Part shown: positions 33,968 to 42,147 of the stretch, piece by piece | How positions within the stretch are numbered: position 1 is the first letter of the stretch | Layout: each line of letters starts with the position of its first letter | NCBI RefSeq assembly: GCF_000718305.1 | Contig: NZ_JOFQ01000015.1 | Coordinates: 1-64,000 of the forward strand | Direction of reading: 5' to 3' | Length of the DNA stretch: 64,000 bases | DNA from: Streptomyces niger | GTDB lineage: Bacteria; Actinomycetota; Actinomycetes; Streptomycetales; Streptomycetaceae | Made by a program: the position numbers and the translations under genes | Notes under the pieces: model-generated | Told to the model about the DNA's origin: nothing | Seen by the model: the letters and a program-made list of their open reading frames with translations, nothing else | Databases searched by the model: none

Positions 33968-35190
33968 TTGGTGCCCCCCATTGTTTTCGTCCCCCATTGA
34001 TCCGTCCGACCCGCGATCGCGGTGCGGTACTCGTTCACCAGGCGCTCCAGGCCGACGGCCGGGCTGAAGCCCTGTTCGTAACGGCGCCGGGCCGCCTGTC
34101 CCATCTCCCGGTTGCGGCCCGGTTCGGCCGCGATCCGGCGTATGCAGGACGTGAGCGAGGCGGTCTCGCCCGGCCGGTGCAGCAGCCCGGTCGCCCCGTC
34201 CTCGACGAGTTCGACGAAGGCGCCGTGGCCGGCGGCGACGACCGGGACCCCGGCCGCCATCGCCTCCACGACCACCAGGCCGAACGCCTCCAGCCACGTC
34301 GAGGGAGCCACCACGGCGACCGACCGCGCGATGGCCTTTCGGCACTCCGCCGTGTCGTACAGACCGACGTACCGCACGTCGTCCCGGCCCGCCGCCCAGG
34401 CGGCCACCTCCGACTCCAGCGGCCCCGTACCGGCGATCACGAGCGGTACGCCCACACCGCCCGCCGCGGCGAGCTCGTCCCACGCGGCCATGAGCAGCCG
34501 TACGCCCTTGGCCTCCGCGAGCCGGCCGAGGTAGAGCACGTGCTCGCCGGCGCCGGACCGGCGGTCCTCCGGGTCGGGCACGAAGTTGTGCTTCACCGCC
34601 AGCCGCTCGGCCGGCATGCCGGCCCGCACCAGGACGTCGCGCTGCGCCGCGGAGATGCAGAAGAACCGCTCCACGCCCGACCACCACCGCCGCCGGTTGA
34701 CCGACAGGCTGACCGCGAGCGGTACGGTCGCCAGCCGGGAGTTGCGGTAGCAGCCGTGCCGGACGGCGGGCAGCGGCGCCGCTGACCCGACGCACTCGGT
34801 ACACGGCCGGCCGTCCCGCTGCAGCGTGCCGGGCGGGCAGACCTGGGTGTAGTTGTGCAGTGTGGCGACGGCGGGCACGCCGGCGTCCGCGCAGGCGGCC
34901 AGGACCGCGGGCGACAGCAGCGGGAAGACGTTGTGGACGTGGACCACGTCGGGGCGCTGGGCGCGGAGTCGCGCGGCGAGCTCGGTGCGGACCGCGGGAT
35001 TCCACGGCACGAGCAGCGGCACCTTGGCCTTGCCCAGCAGGGACCGGGCGGCGATGTCGTCGCTGCGCCGCTCGAACACCTCGACCCGGTGGCCGGCGCC
35101 GCGCAGCAGCGCCACCTCCTGGTCGACCACCTTGTTCTCGCCGCTCGGCTGGGCCGAGGAGTAGCGGTTGTGCACTACCAACACGTGCAT
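33964..35190 (-). CDS. Glycosyltransferase family 4 (group 1)
   Basis: A 408-residue GT-B enzyme. The N-terminal acceptor domain begins MHVLVVHNRYSSAQPSGENK. The C-terminal donor domain shows HVLYLGRLAEAKGVRLLMAA near residue 214 and the EX7E region APSTWLEAFGLVVVEAMAAG near residue 298. A cysteine pair region CPPGTLQRDGRPCTECVG near residue 120 suggests a small metal site, seen in some members. It is predicted cytosolic and would extend the repeat unit. It starts 2 bases after the polymerase stop and ends inside the methyltransferase start. Confidence 0.9.
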   Translation of the reverse strand: MHVLVVHNRYSSAQPSGENKVVDQEVALLRGAGHRVEVFERRSDDIAARSLLGKAKVPLLVPWNPAVRTELAARLRAQRPDVVHVHNVFPLLSPAVLAACADAGVPAVATLHNYTQVCPPGTLQRDGRPCTECVGSAAPLPAVRHGCYRNSRLATVPLAVSLSVNRRRWWSGVERFFCISAAQRDVLVRAGMPAERLAVKHNFVPDPEDRRSGAGEHVLYLGRLAEAKGVRLLMAAWDELAAAGGVGVPLVIAGTGPLESEVAAWAAGRDDVRYVGLYDTAECRKAIARSVAVVAPSTWLEAFGLVVVEAMAAGVPVVAAGHGAFVELVEDGATGLLHRPGETASLTSCIRRIAAEPGRNREMGQAARRRYEQGFSPAVGLERLVNEYRTAIAGRTDQWGTKTMGGTK

Positions 35191-35192
35191 GC

Positions 35193-36494
35193 TCAGATCA
35201 CCTCCGATCTCTGGGCCCGTCGCGCGCTACGTGGTCGAGGGCCTTCGGGCGTGGCGAGGGGGTCGGCCGCGGCAGGCGCCGCCAGCAGCGAGGCGGCGAC
35301 GGCCAGGTGCAGCAGATACGGCGAGGCGTCGCCAAGGCCCGCCTCGGTGTACGACGCGATCGCGCAGTAGCTGATCAGGAAGATCGCGCAGGCCCGCGAC
35401 AGCGACGGTGGCCGCAGCAGGGCGACGCCACCGAGCACGGTGATGATCGCCGCCACCAGGACGACGCCGGTCAGGCCCTGCTCCTGGTAGACGGCCAGCC
35501 AGCTGTTGTCGATCGGCAGCCCGCCGAACGACTTGTCGCCCAGGCCCACTCCGAACAGCTGCTCCACGGCCGACCGGGGCGCTGCCAGCAGGGCGTCCCA
35601 GACCTTGGCCCGGCCGGTGAGGCTGGAGAAGTTCTCCTCGCTCTGTCCGCGCAGGAACCACTCCGCCAGCGCGGAGCTGAACGCCACCGCGGCCACCGCG
35701 GCGCACAGCACCGCCCAGGTGACGAACCGGCGCGCTGCGGCGCTGGTCAGGAGGAGCGAGCCGATCGCGAGCGCCAGCCCGACGAGCAGGCCGAGCGTGG
35801 CCGTCCGGGTATGGGTCAGCACGAGCAGGACGAGTGACGGCACGATGATCACCGCCGCGCCGGCCCGGTCGGTCCGGCCGCCCAGCAGGAGCAGCACGGT
35901 GAGCCCGATGATCACTGCGGCGTACTGGCCGATCTGCGGTGGCGTGAGCGGCCACACCGCGCCGACCAGACGCCCGCCGTAGAGATCGGGCAGCGCTGCG
36001 CCCGGCGAGACGACCAGCCCCGCGGCCACCGACCCGAGCACCGCGAAGTACATCCGGATGTGGTGCCGGACGAACGTCGGGCCGCCGTCCCACCAGCGGC
36101 TGAGCAGCCACAGTGTGCCGACGAAGAGAGCCAGCCGAGCGCACCGGAACAACGCGCCGAGCCCCGATTCCAGATGCGCGCTGGAGAGCACGCTCGTCAC
36201 CAGCAGCAGGGTGAGCAGGCTCAAGTAGGCGCCGGCTCGGATGCGCAGCCGGTGATTGAGCGTGAGCGCCAGCGCGAACGCGGTGACCAGCGCGCCCATG
36301 GTGACCATCTGGATGAGTGAGCGGGGCAGCGGGACGATGGTCTTGGCCCCGGCGGAGCCGAGCGTGTTGAGGACCAGCAGCCCCCAGACGATCCCGACGG
36401 CCTTCGGCGGGTCCGCGCGCCTCGGTGTGTCCGCGTCCATCGGTGTGTCCGCGCTCATCGGTGTGTCCGCACCCATCGGTGTGTTCCCGGCCAT
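35193..36494 (-). CDS. O-antigen ligase/polymerase-like membrane protein with N-terminal repeats
   Basis: A 433-residue Wzy/WaaL-type membrane protein with about 10-12 hydrophobic segments. A large outer loop near residues 270-330 contains the SSLTGRAKVWDALLAAP-type motif (R-x-x-x-W) of O-antigen ligases. It would polymerise flipped repeat units. The first 30 residues are five imperfect hexapeptide repeats (M-x-A-D-T-P), coded by an 18-bp tandem repeat, ahead of the first membrane helix. The ATG at 36494 coincides with the first repeat unit; a GTG at 36503 is the alternative. One base separates it from the beta-helix gene. Confidence 0.82.
   Translation of the reverse strand: MAGNTPMGADTPMSADTPMDADTPRRADPPKAVGIVWGLLVLNTLGSAGAKTIVPLPRSLIQMVTMGALVTAFALALTLNHRLRIRAGAYLSLLTLLLVTSVLSSAHLESGLGALFRCARLALFVGTLWLLSRWWDGGPTFVRHHIRMYFAVLGSVAAGLVVSPGAALPDLYGGRLVGAVWPLTPPQIGQYAAVIIGLTVLLLLGGRTDRAGAAVIIVPSLVLLVLTHTRTATLGLLVGLALAIGSLLLTSAAARRFVTWAVLCAAVAAVAFSSALAEWFLRGQSEENFSSLTGRAKVWDALLAAPRSAVEQLFGVGLGDKSFGGLPIDNSWLAVYQEQGLTGVVLVAAIITVLGGVALLRPPSLSRACAIFLISYCAIASYTEAGLGDASPYLLHLAVAASLLAAPAAADPLATPEGPRPRSARRAQRSEVI
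36422..36493. repeat. Four tandem 18-bp units at the start of the polymerase gene
   Basis: Units begin at 36422, 36440, 36458 and 36476, each starting TCGGTGTGT. They differ by a few bases. Read on the minus strand they encode M-x-A-D-T-P repeats. The unit length is a multiple of three, so copy-number change would lengthen the N-terminal tail without breaking the frame. Confidence 0.9.
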
Positions 36495-36495
36495 C

Positions 36496-38019
36496 TCAAC
36501 CACCGTCCCGTGCGCGGAAGGTGCTGCCCGCGTCCTGCCGGTACGGCATGGCCTGCCACTCCGCGAAGTCGAGGATCCGGCTCGGGTCGTGGGCGACGAA
36601 CTTCCACGGTCCGCGGTAGACGTTGTCGTGCCAGCGGTTGTGCTGCTTGCCGGTGATCGCCTCGGCCACCCGCTCGCCGTGGTACGGCGACCAGTCGGGA
36701 TAGGTGCCGTAATTGGCCAGCACCGCCATCCGGTCGCACTTCGCCGTGCACATGACGACGGACTTGTCGAGCACGAAGCGGTTGTCGTGGATGTCCACCC
36801 GTTGGGTCTTCCACCGGCAGTCGGCGTAGAGCGGTGCGGTGCCGATCGACGGTTTCGCGCAGCGGTCGGTGTTCCGCACCAGCAGTGTGCAGTCACCGGA
36901 GGAGGTGTTGGCGGGGCTGTTGCAGAACCGGTCGGCGTTCTCCCACAGGGTGATCCCGGACCAGTTGTCCCGCAGTACGTTCCGGTAGATCTCGATCTTG
37001 TCGGTGCGGGCCCTGATCCGGGGTTCGCCGCCGGATTCGGACAGGTAGACGGTCGCGAACGGGAAGGTGTCGCCGCGGTCGGCCGCCCGGCGGCCCTCGA
37101 CCCAGTTGTTCCGCCGGATCGTGTTGTTCCGGATGACCGCGTTGTAGCTGGTCTCGTAGATCAGCGCGGCACCGTCGTTGGTTTCGAGCAGGTTGTTCTC
37201 GATGCGGAAGTCGTTGTTGTTGGTGTCCGCCCACAACCCTGTTCCGCGGTTGTCGTGCACCCAGTTGCCGCGTACGTCGGCGCCGTCGACGGCCCAGAAC
37301 TTGATGCCCCCGGTACAGCCGCAGCCCGACCGCCGCCGCTCCCAGTCGCCGGTGTTGTTGCCCACGATCTCGTTGCCCTCGACCACCAGGTCGCCGATAC
37401 GGCCACCGGACTTGTACGCGTTCATGCCGTACTGGCCGTTGTCGCGCAGGCAGCTCGCGCGGACCCGCTGGCGGTCGCCGGCCATCAGCCCGGCGCCGGT
37501 GTTGTGCTGGATCGTCACGTGCTCGATCACCCAGCCGTCGGCCGAGTCGTGGTTGACCACGCCCTCGTTCTGCGGCGCGACGAAACCCTGCACGGTCAGG
37601 TGGCGGAGGGTGACGTCGGGCGCGTCACCGCCGAACGCGTACTGGTTCGTCTTCCCGCCGTCGAGCACCGCGCCCGGCGCACCGAGGTAGCGGTCCCCCT
37701 CCTTGGGGACGACCTGGGCGTAGCGGTCCGCGTCGAGGCGGTGCCTGCCCGGCCGGAGCCAGAACGTGGTGTGCGGCGGGCTGCTCCTGGTCTTCGCAGC
37801 CAGGTCACCCACCACCGCGGGGTCGACCGGCACCGCGCCCGCAGGTGGCTTCGCCGGCCCGGTGACGGGCTCGGCGCACACCCGGGCCGCGGGCGTGGCC
37901 GGTGCCCCGGACGCGGCCGGCGCGCCGGCCGCCTTCGCCGGCGTCTCCGGCGTGCTCGTACAGCCGGCCGTCGCCAGCAGGGCAACCGCCATCGGCAACG
38001 CCCGATTTCGCCACTTCAT
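36496..38019 (-). CDS. Right-handed parallel beta-helix lipoprotein
   Basis: A 507-residue exported protein. The lipobox is ALLATAGC with the modified Cys at residue 20, then a Pro/Ala-rich linker. From about residue 140 on, short repeats of the N-x-I-x-x-N type (VEGNEIVGNN, IENNLLETND, IRNNTIRRNN) stack into a right-handed beta-helix, as in pectate lyases and the AlgG C5-epimerase. Several Cys pairs (CGCTGG, CTAKCD) may form disulfides. It probably binds or modifies the polysaccharide outside the cell, as lyase or epimerase. The ATG at 38019 is chosen from the signal sequence; a longer start exists upstream. Confidence 0.82.
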   Translation of the reverse strand: MKWRNRALPMAVALLATAGCTSTPETPAKAAGAPAASGAPATPAARVCAEPVTGPAKPPAGAVPVDPAVVGDLAAKTRSSPPHTTFWLRPGRHRLDADRYAQVVPKEGDRYLGAPGAVLDGGKTNQYAFGGDAPDVTLRHLTVQGFVAPQNEGVVNHDSADGWVIEHVTIQHNTGAGLMAGDRQRVRASCLRDNGQYGMNAYKSGGRIGDLVVEGNEIVGNNTGDWERRRSGCGCTGGIKFWAVDGADVRGNWVHDNRGTGLWADTNNNDFRIENNLLETNDGAALIYETSYNAVIRNNTIRRNNWVEGRRAADRGDTFPFATVYLSESGGEPRIRARTDKIEIYRNVLRDNWSGITLWENADRFCNSPANTSSGDCTLLVRNTDRCAKPSIGTAPLYADCRWKTQRVDIHDNRFVLDKSVVMCTAKCDRMAVLANYGTYPDWSPYHGERVAEAITGKQHNRWHDNVYRGPWKFVAHDPSRILDFAEWQAMPYRQDAGSTFRARDGG

Positions 38020-38032
38020 TCCCACGCGCCCC

Positions 38033-39979
38033 TCAGCCGCCGAACCTGAGCACGGTGGTGAACTCCCCCGACAGCACAGCACTGTCGGTGAAGCCGGTGC
38101 CGATCAGCGTGGTGGTGGGTTCCTTGCGCCCGAAGCCGGCGGAGTACCAGCCCAGCGGCGGCGCGGTCTCCCCGCGGTGCGCCCGCCAGGCCAGCTCCGC
38201 GGGCAGTTCCAGCTCCGCGGAGCGCTCCTCGCCGTCCACGGTCCAGGTGAGCACCGCACGGTCGCCCGTCAGGTGCGCGGTGATCGCGGGGCCGAGGTGG
38301 AACGCCAGACGTACGTCGCGGCCCGGGCCGCGCACCTCGTCGACGATCCTCAACTCTCTTTTCACGTCGGCGAGTTCGACCCGGCGTCGGTGCACGGCAC
38401 CCTGGTAGCCGTCGTGCTCGGCAGACCAACGGGCCGCACCCGCCTCCAGGACGCGAGTGCGCGCATGCCGGGTCCACAGGAACGGGCCGCCGGAGACGGA
38501 CTGGTCGGCGCCGTCCAGCTGCAGGGTGTTGTGGCCGAGGGTCGAGCGGAAGTACTGCCGCCACTCGCTCTGCCCGTGGTAGCAGTACGTCCCGGGGTCG
38601 GCGAGCACGTCGACCCCGTCGTGCCGTACCTCCACGGACAGCGCGTCGGCGTGGGCATGCGCGGCGATGGACAGGAAGCCGTGCGGACCGCCGTCGCAGC
38701 GGGCCCAGATCTCCCCCGGGCCGCGCAGGATGGTCATGCCCGCGTCGGCGAAGTGCGCGGGGCGGCTTGCCGGTCGGGACACGGGCAGCGCGGTGGGCTT
38801 GATGAGCGCGGCCAGCAGCGGAGTACGCACATCGGTGCCGGTCACCGTCGGCCACCAGGCGAGCCGGCCGAACACGGCCTCGCCGGTGGCCAGCAGCGAG
38901 CCCCAGCGGTCGGTGCCCGCGCCGTCCACGATCAGACCGTGTCCGTCGTCCGCGTCCCCCTGGCGCGGTGGCCGCAGCCGGTTGTCCACAACGGCGGCGA
39001 GCGCGTCGGTCATCCGCAGCAGGACGATGCGTACGGTCGCGGGGACCGGCACGCCGGCGGCATCCGCCTCGGCCAGCGCGGCAAGGCCGAGTTCCAGCAC
39101 GAGGCCGTGGTACTCGGTGGCCAGCTCCCGGTTGAGGCCGGAGTGGAAGGTGTTGGCGCGCAAGTGCCGCTCCAGTGACCGCAGCGCGCCGGCCCGCCAG
39201 CGGGCCGAGTCGGGGAACCACCCGAACGCGCAGGCCGCGGCGGTCTGCCCGGCAGCTTCGGCGATGACATGGTTGTTCGCCGACGATCCCCGGCTGGGGA
39301 AGGCGGCCAGCCAACGCTGGTGGTGCCAGATCTGGTTGCGCGCCACCGGGTTGTCCTCGAACAGCCCGGCCGCGCCCGGCCAGCCGTCGAGCAGCCGGCG
39401 GATCCACACCCAGGACAGCAGCCGGATGCCCAGCTCGATGCCGCTGATCCAGTGCACGCCGCGCAACGGTGGGTTGGCCGCCCACCACGACCGCAGGTGC
39501 GTGGCCACGCGCTCGGCGTACCGCTCGTCCCCGGTGACCGCGTAGGCGGCGGCGAGCACGGTGAGGTACTGGTGCCGGGACGGCTCCCAGATCTGCTTGA
39601 TGTCCCCGACCGCGTCCTCGTTGCGGTACGGCACGTCGAAGGCGTAGCCGGACGGGGCCCGGCGGCCGGTCTTCGGGTCGTACGACCAGTCCGGGTCGAC
39701 CAGGTCCTCGCGGGCCACCCCGAAGAACTCGGCGTGCCCGGCCATCAGCCGATCCGCCTCGGCGAGGAGGCGCTTCACGGCATCCGGAGGGATCGCGGCG
39801 ACGGTCCCGGCGGGCAGTGCCGCACGGAACCGGGCGCCGGTGACGTTCGGGCAGTCGGGCGGCGACGTCCGCCACCGCCGCCTGCGCACCGCGTCGCCCA
39901 CCCGGCCGCCGACCTCCCGCGGTCCCATCCGGGACAGCCGGCGTAAGTACCAGCCCGCGCTCCCCGAGATCACAGTCAT
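38033..39979 (-). CDS. Heparinase II/III-family polysaccharide lyase-like protein with a TTA codon
   Basis: A 648-residue protein: an alpha-helical toroid (about residues 60-380, with HWISGIELGIRLLSWVWI and SSANNHVIAEAAG) followed by the heparinase II/III beta-sandwich signature HAHADALSVEVRHDG and LADPGTYCYHGQSEWRQYF then TLGHNTLQLDG. These families cleave uronic-acid polymers by beta-elimination. No signal peptide is evident in the first 25 residues, so its site of action is unclear. Codon 12 (39944-39946) is TTA. It overlaps the bidomain oxidoreductase (ATGA). Co-occurrence of this pair is common in exopolysaccharide loci; the lyase may edit or recycle the product. Confidence 0.85.
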   Translation of the reverse strand: MTVISGSAGWYLRRLSRMGPREVGGRVGDAVRRRRWRTSPPDCPNVTGARFRAALPAGTVAAIPPDAVKRLLAEADRLMAGHAEFFGVAREDLVDPDWSYDPKTGRRAPSGYAFDVPYRNEDAVGDIKQIWEPSRHQYLTVLAAAYAVTGDERYAERVATHLRSWWAANPPLRGVHWISGIELGIRLLSWVWIRRLLDGWPGAAGLFEDNPVARNQIWHHQRWLAAFPSRGSSANNHVIAEAAGQTAAACAFGWFPDSARWRAGALRSLERHLRANTFHSGLNRELATEYHGLVLELGLAALAEADAAGVPVPATVRIVLLRMTDALAAVVDNRLRPPRQGDADDGHGLIVDGAGTDRWGSLLATGEAVFGRLAWWPTVTGTDVRTPLLAALIKPTALPVSRPASRPAHFADAGMTILRGPGEIWARCDGGPHGFLSIAAHAHADALSVEVRHDGVDVLADPGTYCYHGQSEWRQYFRSTLGHNTLQLDGADQSVSGGPFLWTRHARTRVLEAGAARWSAEHDGYQGAVHRRRVELADVKRELRIVDEVRGPGRDVRLAFHLGPAITAHLTGDRAVLTWTVDGEERSAELELPAELAWRAHRGETAPPLGWYSAGFGRKEPTTTLIGTGFTDSAVLSGEFTTVLRFGG

Positions 39980-42147
39980 CGCGCGCTCGCCAACGCCACC
40001 GGCGCGCCGCCGGCCAGGGCGGTCCGCACGGCGAGGGTGGCCGCCGTGGTGGCGACGAGCGACTCCAGCGGCACCGGCATCGGCCCACCGGTCCGCACGG
40101 CCTTGACGAACGCGGCCAGCTCGGCGTTCTGGCCCTTGTCGCGGGCCTTGGGCAGCCGCGAGCTGACCCACCGCTTGCGGCCGTACACCGATGCCCGGAC
40201 GAAGTCGTCGAGCCGCAGCGCCTTGCCGTCCGCGACCAGGTCAAGGGTCTCCTTGGGGAGACTGGCCGGGCCGGTGGTGACGTAGCTGAGGGTGGCGGTG
40301 GATCCGTCCGGGTAGCGCAGTACGACCTGCAGGTCCTCGTTGCCGGGCGTGCCGACCGCGTACACCGAGACCGGGTCGGCCCCGAGCAGCCAGCTCGCCG
40401 TGTCGATGAAGTGTCCGCCCTCACCGGCGAACCGCGAGCCTTCGGTGCCCTGCTGGAGGTACCAACTGCCGTGCTGGAGTTGGCCCGCGTTGACCAGGTA
40501 GCGCAGGCTCGCGGGCCCGGTGCGGGTACCGAACCGCTCCTTGGCCTCGTTCAGCAGCGGCGCGAACCGGCGGTTGAAGCCCACCTGGAGCCGGTCGTTG
40601 CCGGACTCCTCCACCGCCGCGAGCACGCCGGCCAGCTCGTCCTCGGTGAGGGCCAGCGGCTTCTCCGCGAAGACCGCCTTGCCGGCCAGCAGCGCCTTGC
40701 GCGTCAGTTCGGCGTGCGAGCTGTGCCGGGTGACGACGAACACCGCGTCGATGGACTTGTCACCGAGCACGGCGTCGAGGTCGGTGGTCGCCTCGGCGAA
40801 GCCGAACTTCCGCCGCGCGTTGGCAGCGGACAGCGCCGTCGTGGTGACGACGGTCGACAGCTCGACGCCGTCGCGCTGTGCCAGGTGGGGCAGGAGCATC
40901 GACGTGGCGTAGTTGCCGGCGCCGACGAACGCGAGGCGGACCGGGGTCTTGACTGCCCGAGCCGGCTTCCGCGGTACGTTCACCGCGGGTACGGCCACCT
41001 CCGGAGCTTGCACCTCCCCCGCCTGTTCGGGGTACCGGAACAACACCGCCACGGCCTTCAGCTCGCCGTCCTTCAGGCGCCGGTACGTCTCCACGGCGTC
41101 GTCGAAGTCGGCGATATGGGAGATCAGAGGCTCGACGTCGACGCGACCGCGGGCGAGGAGGTCGAGGAAGCACGCCAGGTTGCGGCGCTCGGTCCAGCGC
41201 ACGTAGCCGATCGGGTAGTCCCGGCCCGCCAGCTCGTACTCCGGGTCGTAGCGCCCAGGGCCGTACGAGCGGGAGAACCGGACGTCCAACTCCTTCTCGT
41301 AGTACGCGTTCCAGGGCAGGTCCAGGCGGCACTTGCCGATGTCCACGACCCGGCCCCGGTCGCGGCAGAGCCGCGCCGCCAGCTCGACGGGCTGATTGCT
41401 GCCGCCGCCGGCGGCCAGGTACACCTGGTCCACGCCGTGGCCGCCGGTCAGCTCGGCGACGGCCGTCTCGACGGTCGCGGACGCGGGATCGCCGCAGGCC
41501 GCTGCGCCCAGCCGCTCGGCCAGCTCGCAGCGCGCCGGGTCGGGGTCGGCCCCGACGACGCGGACTCCCGAGGCGGCGAGGAGCTGCACCACCAGCTGCC
41601 CGATCAGCCCGAGGCCGATGACCAGCGCCACATCGCCGAGGTGTGACTCGCCCTGGCGGACGCCCTGCATCGCGATCGACCCGACGGTGCCGAAGGCCGC
41701 GTGCCGCGGCGCGAGGCCGTCCGGCACCGGCGCGTAGAGGTTCTTCGGCACCCAGTTCAGCTCGGCGTGCAGCGCGTGCTCGTTGCCGGCGCAGGCCACG
41801 AGGTCGCCGACCTTCACGTCGTCGATCCCGGTGCCGACCTGCTCGACCACCCCGCACAGCGAGTAGCCCAGCGGCGTGTAGGAGTCCAGCTTGCCCATCA
41901 CCTTGCGGTAGGTGGCGGGCACCCCGTTGGTGGCCACGCTCTGCATGACCTTGGCCACCTGGTCGGGGCGGGAGCGGGCCTTGCCCAGCATCGACATGCC
42001 GGCCTCGGACACCTTCATCAGCTCGGTCCCGGTGGAGATCAGCGAAAAGGCGCTGCGGACCAGCACACCCCCCGGCTTGCACCCCGGCTCCGGCACGTCG
42101 AGCACCGCCAGCTCGCCGCTCTTGTAGTTCTGCACAACCTGCTTCAC
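39976..42147 (-). CDS. Bidomain alcohol dehydrogenase plus Gfo/Idh/MocA oxidoreductase
   Basis: A 723-residue fusion. Residues 1-345 are a zinc-type medium-chain dehydrogenase-like domain (PLGYSLCGVVEQVGTGIDDV near 91, and Rossmann VALVIGLGLIGQLVVQLLAA near 169). Residues about 375-720 are a Gfo/Idh/MocA domain (VRLAFVGAGNYATSMLLPHL, EKPLALTEDELAGVL). Such fusions lie next to heparinase II/III genes in many exopolysaccharide clusters. The reaction is not established; oxidation or epimerisation of a nucleotide sugar or glycosyl unit is likely. The GTG start overlaps the asparagine-synthase stop. Confidence 0.87.
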   Translation of the reverse strand: MKQVVQNYKSGELAVLDVPEPGCKPGGVLVRSAFSLISTGTELMKVSEAGMSMLGKARSRPDQVAKVMQSVATNGVPATYRKVMGKLDSYTPLGYSLCGVVEQVGTGIDDVKVGDLVACAGNEHALHAELNWVPKNLYAPVPDGLAPRHAAFGTVGSIAMQGVRQGESHLGDVALVIGLGLIGQLVVQLLAASGVRVVGADPDPARCELAERLGAAACGDPASATVETAVAELTGGHGVDQVYLAAGGGSNQPVELAARLCRDRGRVVDIGKCRLDLPWNAYYEKELDVRFSRSYGPGRYDPEYELAGRDYPIGYVRWTERRNLACFLDLLARGRVDVEPLISHIADFDDAVETYRRLKDGELKAVAVLFRYPEQAGEVQAPEVAVPAVNVPRKPARAVKTPVRLAFVGAGNYATSMLLPHLAQRDGVELSTVVTTTALSAANARRKFGFAEATTDLDAVLGDKSIDAVFVVTRHSSHAELTRKALLAGKAVFAEKPLALTEDELAGVLAAVEESGNDRLQVGFNRRFAPLLNEAKERFGTRTGPASLRYLVNAGQLQHGSWYLQQGTEGSRFAGEGGHFIDTASWLLGADPVSVYAVGTPGNEDLQVVLRYPDGSTATLSYVTTGPASLPKETLDLVADGKALRLDDFVRASVYGRKRWVSSRLPKARDKGQNAELAAFVKAVRTGGPMPVPLESLVATTAATLAVRTALAGGAPVALASAR

